Of a stretch of DNA of 49,784 bases, positions 1 through 8,256 are shown one piece after another. Origin of the DNA: Nitrospirota bacterium. GTDB taxonomy: Bacteria > Nitrospirota > Thermodesulfovibrionia > Thermodesulfovibrionales > JdFR-85. Position numbers and translations under genes: made by a program. The notes beneath the pieces were generated by a model. The model saw only the letters and a program-made list of their open reading frames with translations, had not been told where the DNA came from and did not search any database. Where the stretch lies: contig JAYWMQ010000055.1 of the NCBI GenBank assembly GCA_035873375.1, forward strand, positions 1 through 49,784, given 5' to 3'. Numbering within the stretch: the stretch's first letter is position 1; each line of letters opens with the position of its first letter.

Positions 1-149
1 AGAACCCTCATTGACCTGTCAAAGAACTGCTTGATCCTGTTTACAACAGCCAGCCCTGCCCTCTCCATCAAAACAGGTGACGCAACACCATAGTCCTCAA
101 TGGTCTGCCTGTCGATATCCCTCATCTGTCGAGCATCAACAACCTTCAT
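1..149 (-). CDS. nnr: NAD(P)H-hydrate epimerase/dehydratase (Nnr), N-terminal part only
   Basis: Only the first 49 codons are inside the window; the gene runs off the left edge. The reading begins MKVVDARQMRDIDRQTIEDY and continues to LMERAG, the usual opening of the YjeF_N / Nnr epimerase domain (an xEMRxIDRxTIE...G...LMExAG pattern). In the family this domain epimerises damaged (R)-NADHX and NADPHX in the cytosol and is often fused to an ADP-dependent dehydratase, but the window is too short to show whether the second domain exists here. The ATG at 147-149 has an AAGGAG about 14 nt upstream, a rather long spacing. It is on the same strand as the polysaccharide locus but is separated from wecB by about 300 nt, so it is probably a separate unit. 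Confidence 0.75.
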   Translation of the reverse strand, partial: MKVVDARQMRDIDRQTIEDYGVASPVLMERAGLAVVNRIKQFFDRSMRV

Positions 150-196
150 TCCAACACCAGATTCTCCTTTTTAATCCGGGTTATATGTGAACTACC

Positions 197-405
197 CTGT
201 GGCAGAGACCGCAGGGCGTCTGAAAACGGTCAAGGTCACAGTGGCTTGAAATTGTATGTCTATTTTTTCGGTGTCATTCCCGCTTGTCGGGAATCCTTCG
301 ACTTGTTCGGGATCACATAAAAGATTCCGGACATCCATCCTTCGTAGTACTACGGAGAACAGGAGCCAGCATGACAGAAACATGGAACTGCGGCAGAGAC
401 CACAG
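197..405. repeat. Intergenic element with hairpin and paired 18-bp end motifs
   Basis: The 306-nt gap between nnr and wecB holds no supported gene. It contains a compact hairpin at 276-294 (ATTCCCG, 5-nt loop, CGGGAAT), followed by text of the dispersed 'GGAATC...GACTTGTTCGGGATC' kind. The stretch is bounded by two near-identical 18-mers, CTGTGGCAGAGACCGCAG at 197-214 and CTGCGGCAGAGACCACAG at 388-405. Each of these can fold on itself (CTGYGG against CCRCAG), with the two differences falling at the paired position. This looks like a small REP/MITE-like element; no coding capacity was seen. Confidence 0.45.
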
Positions 406-455
406 TGTATTATATTTATTGCTTTACTATAATACTATAATATTTGATTATAATG

Positions 456-1580
456 CTACCTTGCTGAAAGGAGTATCCGCACAATTTTTTCTGCAGCCTT
501 TCCGTCTCCGTACGGACTGACGGCAACAGCCATCTCTTCATAGGCAGCCTTGTCCCGCAGTAAACGCTCGGTTTCTTCCACAATCCTGTCAGCATAAGGT
601 CCCACCAGCTTTGCAGTCCCCGCCTCAACACCTTCGGGCCGTTCGGTTTCAACCCGCATAACCAGAGCCGGCTTCCCCAGTGTGGGGGCTTCCTCCTGAA
701 TGCCGCCTGAGTCAGTCAGTATGATTGAAGAAGAGTTCATTAAATGTGCCATGGCATCATACTCGACCGGTTCTATGAGCAACACCCTCTCCACCCCCTG
801 CAGAATCCTGGTTACCGGTTCCTGAACATTGGGGTTCAAATGCACAGGATACACAATAACAATATCCTGGTTACGCTCAACCAGTTTTTTCAGACCATTG
901 CATATACTCTCAAAATTTTTTCCAAAATTCTCCCGTCTGTGCGCAGTAACAAGAATCATTTTCCGGTTGTTGCCATTTTCATTGATTTCAGCCTTGCTCA
1001 ATATATCGCTGACAACTTGCGGCATCGACTTCCGTAATATCATATTCAGGGCATCTATCACCGTGTTACCCGTCACAAAAATACTCTCTTCAGGAACGTG
1101 TTCTCTGAGCAGGGCATCTTTGGCATTTTTTGTTGGAGCGAAATGGAAGCGTGTCAATACAGATGTGATCCTCCGGTTCATCTCTTCCGGAAAGGGAGAA
1201 TATAAATTATTCGAACGCAGTCCTGCCTCAACATGCCCCACAGGGATCCTGTTGTAAAAGGCTGCCATTGCAGCAGCCATGACCGTTGTAGTATCACCCT
1301 GAATCAGCACTACGTCCGGTCTTTCTTTTTTAAAAACACTGTCAAGCCGGCTGACAACCCTGCCAGTCAATTCTGCCAGGGACTGATCCGGTTTCATCAG
1401 GTCAAGATCAATGTCAGGCACAATATCAAAGAGGTCCAAGACCTGGTCGAGCATCTGGCGATGCTGGGCCGTAACACAAACCCTGACCTGAACATCCGGG
1501 GTTTTCTGCAATTGCAGGATTACAGGAGCCAGCTTTATTGCTTCCGGCCGGGTACCAAATACGGCAAGTATCTTTTTCAT
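456..1580 (-). CDS. wecB: UDP-N-acetylglucosamine 2-epimerase (non-hydrolysing)
   Basis: This 374-residue cytosolic enzyme interconverts UDP-GlcNAc and UDP-ManNAc, supplying ManNAc units for capsule or O-antigen. The family signatures are in order: GTRPEAIKLAPVI at residues 8-20, HVEAGLRS near 116, VTGNTVIDA near 169, VTAHRRENFG near 211, and the C-terminal DSGGIQEEAP...ERPEG block near 291-317 that binds UDP-GlcNAc. Length is normal for the bacterial non-hydrolysing class. Its start overlaps the stop of the upstream glycosyltransferase by 4 nt (ATGA type), so the two are translationally coupled. No wecC-like dehydrogenase is visible in the window, so the product may be used as ManNAc itself, or the next enzyme is encoded elsewhere. 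Confidence 0.95.
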   Translation of the reverse strand: MKKILAVFGTRPEAIKLAPVILQLQKTPDVQVRVCVTAQHRQMLDQVLDLFDIVPDIDLDLMKPDQSLAELTGRVVSRLDSVFKKERPDVVLIQGDTTTVMAAAMAAFYNRIPVGHVEAGLRSNNLYSPFPEEMNRRITSVLTRFHFAPTKNAKDALLREHVPEESIFVTGNTVIDALNMILRKSMPQVVSDILSKAEINENGNNRKMILVTAHRRENFGKNFESICNGLKKLVERNQDIVIVYPVHLNPNVQEPVTRILQGVERVLLIEPVEYDAMAHLMNSSSIILTDSGGIQEEAPTLGKPALVMRVETERPEGVEAGTAKLVGPYADRIVEETERLLRDKAAYEEMAVAVSPYGDGKAAEKIVRILLSAR

Positions 1581-2812
1581 GATTGTCCTTTCCTTAGCGC
1601 ACTTTTAATACATTGTTCTAATTCTGCAACCGCCTTCTGGAGAGACATCTCACGGACAACAAATTCTCGTCCCTGCCTTGAATAATCTGCACAAATGTCA
1701 GGATTACCTGAAAGAAGAAGAATCTTTTCAGCCAGCAACTCGGGGTCCTCAGGACCGATGCATATACCACACTTAGCTGCACTGATCAACTTCGGGGCAT
1801 CACCATCAAGGGGCATGCTTGCAAGTACCGGTCTGGCTGCTGCCATGAGGCTCAATATCTTTGACGGAACTACCGGTGTTTTAACCTTATTGTTTAAAGT
1901 CACTAACCCCACATCCGAAGAGGCGACTACATATGGATAGACTGACTTCGTCTGCATCTCAAGAAACCTTACATTTTTCAAACCATATTCTTCTACCCTG
2001 CTTTTCAGGTTCTCTTTCTCTATGCCGTCACCGACAATAAAAAACTCGATCTCATCCCTGTCCCTTAAAATCCTTGCAGCCTCAATTACACTCAGGAGCC
2101 CCTGAGACATCCCCAAAGTCCCTGCATAGCCAACAATAAATTTCCCGTTAAGGTCGTATCTTCCGGAAAACTCGTTATCCCTTGGCAGTGGTCTCATCTC
2201 ACCTGTGTCTATCCAGTTGGGAAGAATCCTGACTTTTCCTTCATCAATCCCCTTTATGTCAACAATGTGGCTCCTGTTACCCCCTGAGTGGACTGTAATC
2301 AGTGACGACCTCCTATAACAAAACTTCTCAAGAGTCTCAAGAAGAAATATCAGCAGCCTGTTCTTCAGCACCCCCTGGTCTATATAACACTGCGGGTGCA
2401 GGTCCTGAACCCCCATGATAAACGGAACCCCCCTGAAGAGGTTCAGCAGCCATCCTGAGACCCCCATGAAGAGCGGTGGAGAGTAGATGAAGACGACATC
2501 CGGCTTCTCCGAAAGGAGTCCTCCCAAAAAAGAGGTCAGGGGAGCGGTCAGGTGTCCAACAGCGAGTTTTATTTTTTGTGGACCGAATACCGGAAAAGCT
2601 ATTCGTGTAACATTGACTCCGCCCATGTCCTCCTTCATAAAGAGCCTCCCCCGGTATTTATCGGGAACTGACTTCAGGTTATACCAGGGAAAGCTTGTGA
2701 CAACATTTACACTGTGTCCCTTATCAACCAATCCCTTTGATAATTCATAAAAAAGATTTGCCGCTGTGCCTATCTCGGGAGGGAAATATCTGGAAAGGAG
2801 CAGGATTTTCAT
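1577..2812 (-). CDS. GT4-family glycosyltransferase, WbuB-like
   Basis: A 411-residue retaining glycosyltransferase of the GT-B fold. The N-terminal acceptor domain starts MKILLLSRYFPPEIGTAAN, the opening typical of WbuB-type enzymes of O-antigen loci. The C-terminal donor domain carries YAGTLGMSQGL near 230, FIVGDGIEK near 261, and a PSKILSLMAAARPVLA block near 322-337, which stands in for the usual E-x7-E nucleotide-sugar motif. It probably transfers an N-acetylated hexosamine at the cytoplasmic face, which would suit the coupled wecB directly downstream; the donor is inferred only from this context. A repeat-rich gap of about 100 nt separates it from the GxxExxY gene. Confidence 0.85.
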   Translation of the reverse strand: MKILLLSRYFPPEIGTAANLFYELSKGLVDKGHSVNVVTSFPWYNLKSVPDKYRGRLFMKEDMGGVNVTRIAFPVFGPQKIKLAVGHLTAPLTSFLGGLLSEKPDVVFIYSPPLFMGVSGWLLNLFRGVPFIMGVQDLHPQCYIDQGVLKNRLLIFLLETLEKFCYRRSSLITVHSGGNRSHIVDIKGIDEGKVRILPNWIDTGEMRPLPRDNEFSGRYDLNGKFIVGYAGTLGMSQGLLSVIEAARILRDRDEIEFFIVGDGIEKENLKSRVEEYGLKNVRFLEMQTKSVYPYVVASSDVGLVTLNNKVKTPVVPSKILSLMAAARPVLASMPLDGDAPKLISAAKCGICIGPEDPELLAEKILLLSGNPDICADYSRQGREFVVREMSLQKAVAELEQCIKSALRKGQS

Positions 2813-2873
2813 AATACAAACATTTTTTCTCGCTAAGGCGCAAAGTTCGCAAAAAAACTTGGAAGAGGTTTCT

Positions 2874-2950
2874 TTACACTACCTTTTTCTCGCTAAGGCG
2901 CAAAGTTCGCAAAGTTTACAGATTATTTACTATACGGGTAATACCGCTTT
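2874..2950 (-). repeat. 77-bp direct repeat, copy A (3' end of GxxExxY gene)
   Basis: These 77 bp match 3340-3416 at 75 of 77 positions by eye. The repeat covers the CGC-word array and the last eleven codons of the GxxExxY gene, including its stop. Copy A is the working 3' end of the gene; copy B has no gene body behind it. Confidence 0.85.
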
Positions 2951-3293
2951 TTATTAATTCAACATTGAAATTGACCAATAACCCGAGTTTTAATCCCGTT
3001 AGTTTCAAGTATGTTAAAAGTTGTTTTTTATGAACAGGCATAATATTTTCAACAGATTTTAATTCGATTATAACCTTGTCCTCTACAATCAGGTCTGCTC
3101 TAAACCCAATATCCATTCTGACACTTTCATATATCACAGGTATTGCAACCTGCCGTTCGCACTTTAGATTATTTTTCAGCAACTCATAAAACAATACTTC
3201 TTCATAAACAGATTCTAATAGCCCTGGTCCTAAGCTTTTATGGATTTTAAAACTGTTGTTGACAATAATCTTAGCTATTTCATTTTCATTCAT
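2916..3293 (-). CDS. GxxExxY protein (PDDEXK_3 family)
   Basis: A 125-residue protein that matches the GxxExxY family throughout: HKSLGPGLLESVYEEVL at about residues 15-31 contains the naming motif (GPGLLESVY). It is followed by FRADLIVEDKVIIELKSVE near 65-83, where D-(x)n-E-x-K is the restriction-nuclease-like PDDEXK core, and by KKQLLTYLKLTGLKLGLLVNF. The family is predicted to have a nuclease fold but has no proven role. The start was set at the ATG of MNENEIAK (3291-3293); an upstream in-frame ATG at 3327-3329 would add 12 residues translated purely from flanking repeat (ALAEAQRTLRK). No strong ribosome-binding site is visible. The gene sits as an orphan between two polysaccharide genes. 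Confidence 0.9.
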   Translation of the reverse strand: MNENEIAKIIVNNSFKIHKSLGPGLLESVYEEVLFYELLKNNLKCERQVAIPVIYESVRMDIGFRADLIVEDKVIIELKSVENIMPVHKKQLLTYLKLTGLKLGLLVNFNVELIKSGITRIVNNL

Positions 3294-3339
3294 TTTTCTT
3301 AGCGTTCTTTGCGCCTCTGCGAGAGCCATTCTCCATCAA

Positions 3340-3447
3340 TTACACTACCTTTTTCTCGCCAAGGCGCCAAGTTCGCAAAGTTTACAGATTATTTACTATA
3401 CGGGTAATACCGCTTTCTTGGCGGCCTTTGCGCCTTTGCGAGAATTA
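3340..3447 (-). pseudogene. Gutted second GxxExxY cassette
   Basis: Copy B of the 77-bp repeat (3340-3416) encodes the same C-terminal GITRIVNNL plus stop as the intact gene. Immediately behind it, in place of the gene body, is a 5'-flank-like stretch (about 3413-3445) matching the one upstream of the intact gene. The simplest reading is a tandem duplication of the whole cassette followed by deletion of nearly all of one gene. Confidence 0.65.
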
Positions 3448-3463
3448 CATCCCGTCAATCACC

Positions 3464-5659
3464 TCAAAACAACCCCTTTTCCACCTCCACTGCTTCACCT
3501 GTTGTTATGGACTCCTCAATGGCAAACGTGGCTAATGTGGTTGCAACAAGGGATTTAAACCCTATCGGGGAAGGAGCACCGTTTTTAAGGGCATCATAAA
3601 CAGCCCTGATCTCATCCACATATCCCCTGTCGACCTCAAGGGATTTTTTCACCTTCTGCTTCCCTGAAGAGATAAAACTAACCGACTTGAAATTATTTAT
3701 TACACATATAGCCCCACCGGCAAACACCTGAACCTCTTCCCTCTGGAATGATTTGTCACCATTGGATGCATAAGTTATGGCAACCGCCGCACCGTTGTCC
3801 ATCTTCATGGATATCGTCAGATTGTCCCTTAATCCCTGCGGCGACTCTGTACAGGAGGCAAAAACCCTTTCAGGCAAACCTCCGGTAATAGCCTGAGCCA
3901 GGTCCACGAAATGGCAGACCTCACCGATAATCCGGCCACCGCCCTCGTCTTTCTTATGTACCCATGATTCGGCAGGAATATAACCGGCATTACACCTTAT
4001 CTGAACCACACTCGACTTTTTGGCCTGTCCTATAAATTCAATGCACTGCCTTGTCGTTGGCGCAAACCTCCTGTTAAACCCGACCATGAGAAAAGGGGTG
4101 GAATCGCGAGTGGTGAGTGACAGATACGTATCGGTAATCTCCTTTAATTCGTTCCTGTTAATACATAACGGCTTTTCAACAAATACAGCCTTCCCTGCCC
4201 TGAGCGCTTCACAAATAAACTTGCTGTGAGAATTGTGCCTCGTAAGTATAAAGACAATATCAATATCAGCGTCCTTCAGGATGTCCCTGTAATCAGTTGT
4301 GGCATAATGGAACTTATAGGAATCCAACAGGTTCTTGCCACTCAACCCCCTGGAGGAAGCCACACCCGTCAGGGTTATCCCGGAAACTTTCTTCATAGCA
4401 GGCAAGAGCGTCCCCCGGGCAAACAATCCGGCACCGATCAGGCCTGCAGAAACCCTGGAAATCTTTGGTTTCAGTTTACTACCCTCAGCCTGCAGGATTT
4501 TTGTCACCTGCTCATCTGCAGCCCCAGATCCGTTGTCACGTTCAGGATAATGAAGAACCACACCAATTGCAGGCTCTTTCCCGGACAATATAAGCCTGTA
4601 CGCATCGAGCGCCTTCTCAAATGAAAACCTGTGGGTTGTGATATCAGACAGGCTTATACGGCCAAGAGAAAGCATCCTCAGAAATTCGTCCATATTCCTT
4701 TGTGCCGTCCACCTGGCATATGCTATCGGATACTTGAACCCCCGTTCTTCATAATCAGGGTCAAACATCCCCGGGCCCCAGGCCTTGGAAACAGCAAAGT
4801 GCAATTCCTTTTCAAAAAATGATTGTCTTGGAATATTCAGGCCGATAAGCCCCCCGGCAATAATTTTGCCACGCTCCCTGCACATCTCAGCGGCATGAAT
4901 CAACGGCTCGTCAGAATCAACGGAAGCCAGAATAATAACAGCATCAAGTCCGGCATGACCTGAAAAATCATTGGCAATTGCAACAGGATCGTCTCTTCCG
5001 GTTACAGCTACAGCCTCTGCTCCGTTTTTTAAAGCAAGCTCGCATTTCTGTGCTGATATATCAATCCCGACTACATGACAACCCGCGGTTCTTAGTATCT
5101 GCACTGCCAGCTGGCCTAATAATCCAAGACCTATAACTCCTATCCTGTGTCCAAACTCCGGCGCTGAAAGCCTGACCGCCTCCATTGCTATACCACCGAG
5201 AGCAACATATGAGGCATCCTCAAACGGAACATTATCAGGAATCTTCACGCAAAGGTTCGGGGGCACCACATTCCACTCGGCATGTGATGCATAACCGCTT
5301 CCACTGCATGCCACCCTGTCACCGACACGGAAATCGTCTTCTGTATTATTCACTTCCCTTACTATCCCCGCACAGGAATATCCAAGAGGCACCGGCATAT
5401 CAAGCCGCGCCCTGGACTGCCTCCACGCCTCCATCAGGCCCTCTGTCTTAACCTTGTCTATTACCTGTTTAACCCAGTCCGGCCTTGCCAGTGCCTTGCC
5501 AAGCAGGCTCTTTTTAGCCACATCAATCATCGCCTTCTCCGTGCCTACCGAGACAAGAGAAGCCGCTGTCTCTACCAACAGACCGCTTTTAGATGTAATC
5601 ATCGGGACTTCAAGCATCTCAAGATTGCCGTTACTGTAATTCTGTGCAATAACTTTCAT
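3464..5659 (-). CDS. Bi-domain oxidoreductase (zinc-type alcohol dehydrogenase-like + Gfo/Idh/MocA)
   Basis: A 731-residue fusion. The N-terminal half is a medium-chain dehydrogenase-like domain: LGYSCAGIVREV near 92, GDRVACSGSGYASHAEW near 108, and the Rossmann loop GVIGLGLLGQLAVQ near 173. The second half, from about residue 400, is a Gfo/Idh/MocA NAD(P)-dependent oxidoreductase with AGLIGAGLFARGTLLPAM and the conserved EKPLC segment. This exact fusion recurs in exopolysaccharide and O-antigen loci and is presumed to oxidise or epimerise a sugar or sugar nucleotide; the substrate is unknown. The start ATG at 5657-5659 lies 8 nt after the sulfotransferase stop, so both are probably cotranscribed. 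The 3' end runs straight into the deleted GxxExxY cassette. Confidence 0.88.
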   Translation of the reverse strand: MKVIAQNYSNGNLEMLEVPMITSKSGLLVETAASLVSVGTEKAMIDVAKKSLLGKALARPDWVKQVIDKVKTEGLMEAWRQSRARLDMPVPLGYSCAGIVREVNNTEDDFRVGDRVACSGSGYASHAEWNVVPPNLCVKIPDNVPFEDASYVALGGIAMEAVRLSAPEFGHRIGVIGLGLLGQLAVQILRTAGCHVVGIDISAQKCELALKNGAEAVAVTGRDDPVAIANDFSGHAGLDAVIILASVDSDEPLIHAAEMCRERGKIIAGGLIGLNIPRQSFFEKELHFAVSKAWGPGMFDPDYEERGFKYPIAYARWTAQRNMDEFLRMLSLGRISLSDITTHRFSFEKALDAYRLILSGKEPAIGVVLHYPERDNGSGAADEQVTKILQAEGSKLKPKISRVSAGLIGAGLFARGTLLPAMKKVSGITLTGVASSRGLSGKNLLDSYKFHYATTDYRDILKDADIDIVFILTRHNSHSKFICEALRAGKAVFVEKPLCINRNELKEITDTYLSLTTRDSTPFLMVGFNRRFAPTTRQCIEFIGQAKKSSVVQIRCNAGYIPAESWVHKKDEGGGRIIGEVCHFVDLAQAITGGLPERVFASCTESPQGLRDNLTISMKMDNGAAVAITYASNGDKSFQREEVQVFAGGAICVINNFKSVSFISSGKQKVKKSLEVDRGYVDEIRAVYDALKNGAPSPIGFKSLVATTLATFAIEESITTGEAVEVEKGLF

Positions 5660-5667
5660 TTTACTCC

Positions 5668-6681
5668 TCAGGTATCCTTAATCATTAAACTTTTTTCCGG
5701 TTTGCTGTATCCATACAGTTCAGCACGTTCCCCGCAATGTCTATAAATCATATCAATATACTCATCAGGGATAGCTCTTAAATACTGCTCATTGACATCC
5801 ACCCGCAGGGGATACCACCGCTCCCTGTATTTCATTCCAAAGGGCAGTTTGTGATGGGGCTGTGGTATCATGTCATCGGAGTATTCGAGTCCGGAGAAAT
5901 CACATATCCGTTTAACTACAGTTTCAGGAGATTTTAACAGTTCCTCAAAACTTACCGACATAAAATTTGAAACTTTTCTTCTGTCTTCTTCCACGCACCT
6001 TGCGGAATTCAGCCAGTGTTCCATACAGATTCTCATCCTCTCATCAAGGCTCATATATTCCGCATACCTCTTCATATCACCGGCCTTCCCTGTTGCTGCA
6101 CGGTAAATTGAGGCGTAAGGATTGCGGGTAACCAAAACAAAATAAGGGTTGCAGTCTTTCAGCAATCTATTGATGAAAGACATCTTTACGGTATAGACCT
6201 GACTTTTATCAACAAACCTCGGCTTTTCCATATTTTTTCCATACCGTGATATTGCCATACCAATCGCATGTCTTAACCTGCAGGCAATATCGTCACTGGC
6301 ATCTTTATCCGTATTGCGATATTCACCAATCAGTTCATTGCACGCATAAGACCAGCTCCTTGGTGGTGTAAGTTTTTCATGCCTGGGGGCTTTAATCCTG
6401 ATACCTGATAGCTCCTGCCCCAAAACCGGTTCATACACATTGGCCATCTCATCGGCCCCCGCCCAGTACGCCGAGTTACCGGTCACTGATACGACACTGG
6501 GATTGCGCCGCAGGATTCTTGAAAGCAATGTCAATCCATCTCCCTGATTACCCAACAGAAATATGGGACTTTTTATTACAGCACTCTTATAACCATGGCC
6601 ATAGCTCTTCGGATCGAGCATCCAGCTGTTGCGTCTCCAGAGGTAGTATGCTTTGTTGAATTGAGATATAAGAACGCTCAT
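5668..6681 (-). CDS. Sulfotransferase family protein
   Basis: A 337-residue protein with the two PAPS-binding elements of sulfotransferases: a P-loop-like IFLLGNQGDGLTLLSRILRR near residues 40-59 and the 3'-phosphate motif FVLVTRNPYASIYRA near 180-194. Basic and aromatic residues in the C-terminal third (HHKLPFGMKYRERWYPL) are also typical. It would move sulfate from PAPS to a hydroxyl of a sugar or lipid acceptor in the cytoplasm. Together with the bi-domain oxidoreductase downstream and the glycosyltransferases upstream, this points to a sulfated surface polysaccharide, but no acceptor can be named. No PAPS-making genes are in the window. About 130 nt without a gene separate it from the next glycosyltransferase. 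Confidence 0.8.
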   Translation of the reverse strand: MSVLISQFNKAYYLWRRNSWMLDPKSYGHGYKSAVIKSPIFLLGNQGDGLTLLSRILRRNPSVVSVTGNSAYWAGADEMANVYEPVLGQELSGIRIKAPRHEKLTPPRSWSYACNELIGEYRNTDKDASDDIACRLRHAIGMAISRYGKNMEKPRFVDKSQVYTVKMSFINRLLKDCNPYFVLVTRNPYASIYRAATGKAGDMKRYAEYMSLDERMRICMEHWLNSARCVEEDRRKVSNFMSVSFEELLKSPETVVKRICDFSGLEYSDDMIPQPHHKLPFGMKYRERWYPLRVDVNEQYLRAIPDEYIDMIYRHCGERAELYGYSKPEKSLMIKDT

Positions 6682-6811
6682 TGTTATTCCCGTTATGCAA
6701 TTTGTTTTCAGAGATAGATGTCAGTGTCAAGCTATGTCCCATATAACGCAACCGCATGTGTTCTGAGCGACAATGTTAAGGCTTCTTATGCCACAAAGCA
6801 GGACATATAGA

Positions 6812-7954
6812 TCAGCAGACAGAACTGTGAACTTCCCTGAAAACTTCAAGCGTTTCCTGCGCAGTCTTTTCCCATGTAAACTGCCTGACTCTTTTGTAGC
6901 CTTTTTTTATAAGAGTTTTCTTCAATTTTTCGTCAATGATAATTCTGTAAATTGCCTCAGACATCTCACTGACATTATCCGGATCCACTATCAAAGCTGC
7001 ATCACCGCCAATTTCCGGAACAGACATTCTATTTGAAGCTACAACAGGAGTGCCACAAGCCATTGCCTCCAGAACCGGCAAACCAAAAGTTTCTACGCTG
7101 GATGGGTAAACAAACATATCTGCGTTTTCATAAACCAAGGCAATTTCTTCATGAGGGACCGCACCCGCAAAAACCACACTATCCGTTAATTTTTCCTGTT
7201 CGACAATCTTTTTTAATTTTTCCGTCTCATCATCAGGATCTCTTCCAACAATCATAAGTGAATGCGGAATCCTCCTATCGTGTTTCAACATAGCAAATGC
7301 TTTCAAAAGTTTATCAGCATTCTTATACTTAAATAGCGTACTCAAAAAAAGGATATAAGGCTTCTGAAGGCTTGATTTATACTCAGGATTCTCTCTACTA
7401 TTAACAAATGCCAAGTCAACACCTTCATGAATCACTCGAATTTTTAGCTCGGGGATATTAATCTGCTTTAAAAGACTTCTTTTCATATCATTAGACACGG
7501 CTATTATCTTATCTGCTTTTCCAACGGAAACAGGCAACATTACATCATAATAAAGCCTACGTATCCATGAAATCTCATTGGGTGCATGTTTTTTTCTAAT
7601 CTCTCTGATTATCAAAGGGCCTTGTATAACCAAAACCTGCCTGCAACTTGAATAAATGGTGGCGAAATTCCCCGGTGAAAATAAAACATCGACCTTATGT
7701 CTTTTAATATAAAAAAACAACAAAAACTGCTCTATCAGAATTTTTAAAATCTTATTGTCTGAATAAAGTGGGAAACGTATCTTCTTAAAGTTTTTCTCTT
7801 TAATATTAAATAGGGATTCATTATCATACGAGACAAAGAGATAATAGACATTATCCTTATCTATTTCAGCTAAATTCTTAATAATATTAGTAAGATATGT
7901 TTTCCCACCACCTCTTTGAGGTGTAATTGAAAGGGTATTAATAGCAATATTCAT
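6812..7954 (-). CDS. GT4-family glycosyltransferase
   Basis: A 380-residue GT-B glycosyltransferase. The N-terminal acceptor half opens with MNIAINTLSITPQRGGGKTY, with a glycine-rich loop. The donor half contains PYILFLSTLFKYKNADKLLKAF near 205-226, VFAGAVPHEEIALVYENADMF near 262-282, and SSVETFGLPVLEAMACGTPVVAS near 285-307, with the E-x7-E pair of GT4 enzymes intact. It is AT-rich like the rest of the 7-16 kb block. It likely adds one sugar of the repeat unit. About 300 nt of degraded sequence separate it from the broken GT4 upstream. Confidence 0.85.
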   Translation of the reverse strand: MNIAINTLSITPQRGGGKTYLTNIIKNLAEIDKDNVYYLFVSYDNESLFNIKEKNFKKIRFPLYSDNKILKILIEQFLLFFYIKRHKVDVLFSPGNFATIYSSCRQVLVIQGPLIIREIRKKHAPNEISWIRRLYYDVMLPVSVGKADKIIAVSNDMKRSLLKQINIPELKIRVIHEGVDLAFVNSRENPEYKSSLQKPYILFLSTLFKYKNADKLLKAFAMLKHDRRIPHSLMIVGRDPDDETEKLKKIVEQEKLTDSVVFAGAVPHEEIALVYENADMFVYPSSVETFGLPVLEAMACGTPVVASNRMSVPEIGGDAALIVDPDNVSEMSEAIYRIIIDEKLKKTLIKKGYKRVRQFTWEKTAQETLEVFREVHSSVC

Positions 7955-8256
7955 TTATTACACTCCAACTTCTCGGATACCCTTAAATATTTCCGATATC
8001 CCTGCTCATTCCCCATCCTGTTAGAATGATAATAGCAACCACCTGGGAATTCTTCTTATTAATCCGGCAACTATTCAGAGAGAGAGGAGAAGTTCGTCAG
8101 AATCAAATAGACATCTCCGGTTTTACCCCCCTCCACACAGACTCCGCCACCATTCACAAAACCTGCTGATTAAAAATATTCAAAAGCGAATCAACATCAT
8201 TGCCCCCCCTTTACCTTGAACGGAAGAATGTTAAATCAGATTGAATGCTTTGGTGC
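7955..8256. other. Gap without a supported gene
   Basis: About 300 nt between two minus-strand genes. On the minus strand short open fragments can be read (for example one ending GDVYLILTNFSSLSE), but none is long enough or recognisable. The stretch is probably decayed coding sequence left from rearrangement next to the truncated glycosyltransferase. Confidence 0.4.

Larger units (their letters stand above)
2824..3447 (-). mobile_element. Putative GxxExxY cassette with inverted CGCNNAG-word ends
   Basis: The GxxExxY gene is bracketed by related short word arrays in opposite orientation. On the 3' side (2826-2853 and 2885-2913) the plus strand reads TCTCGCTAAGGCGCAAAG followed by TTCGC. On the 5' side (about 3295-3325) the complement reads TCTCGCAGAGGCGCAAAG followed by AACGC. 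The fixed letters agree while the dinucleotides between them differ. This resembles imperfect terminal inverted repeats of roughly 27 bp. A second set of the same ends lies at 3350-3445 around a deleted copy. No transposase is present, so if the unit moves it must be acted on in trans. Mobility is an inference. Confidence 0.4.

Noticed and set aside
829-1257. Plus-strand open frames opposite wecB, and similar long frames opposite alaS, recA and the HD gene
   Set aside because: They mirror strongly supported genes on the other strand, show no protein family and lack ribosome-binding sites.
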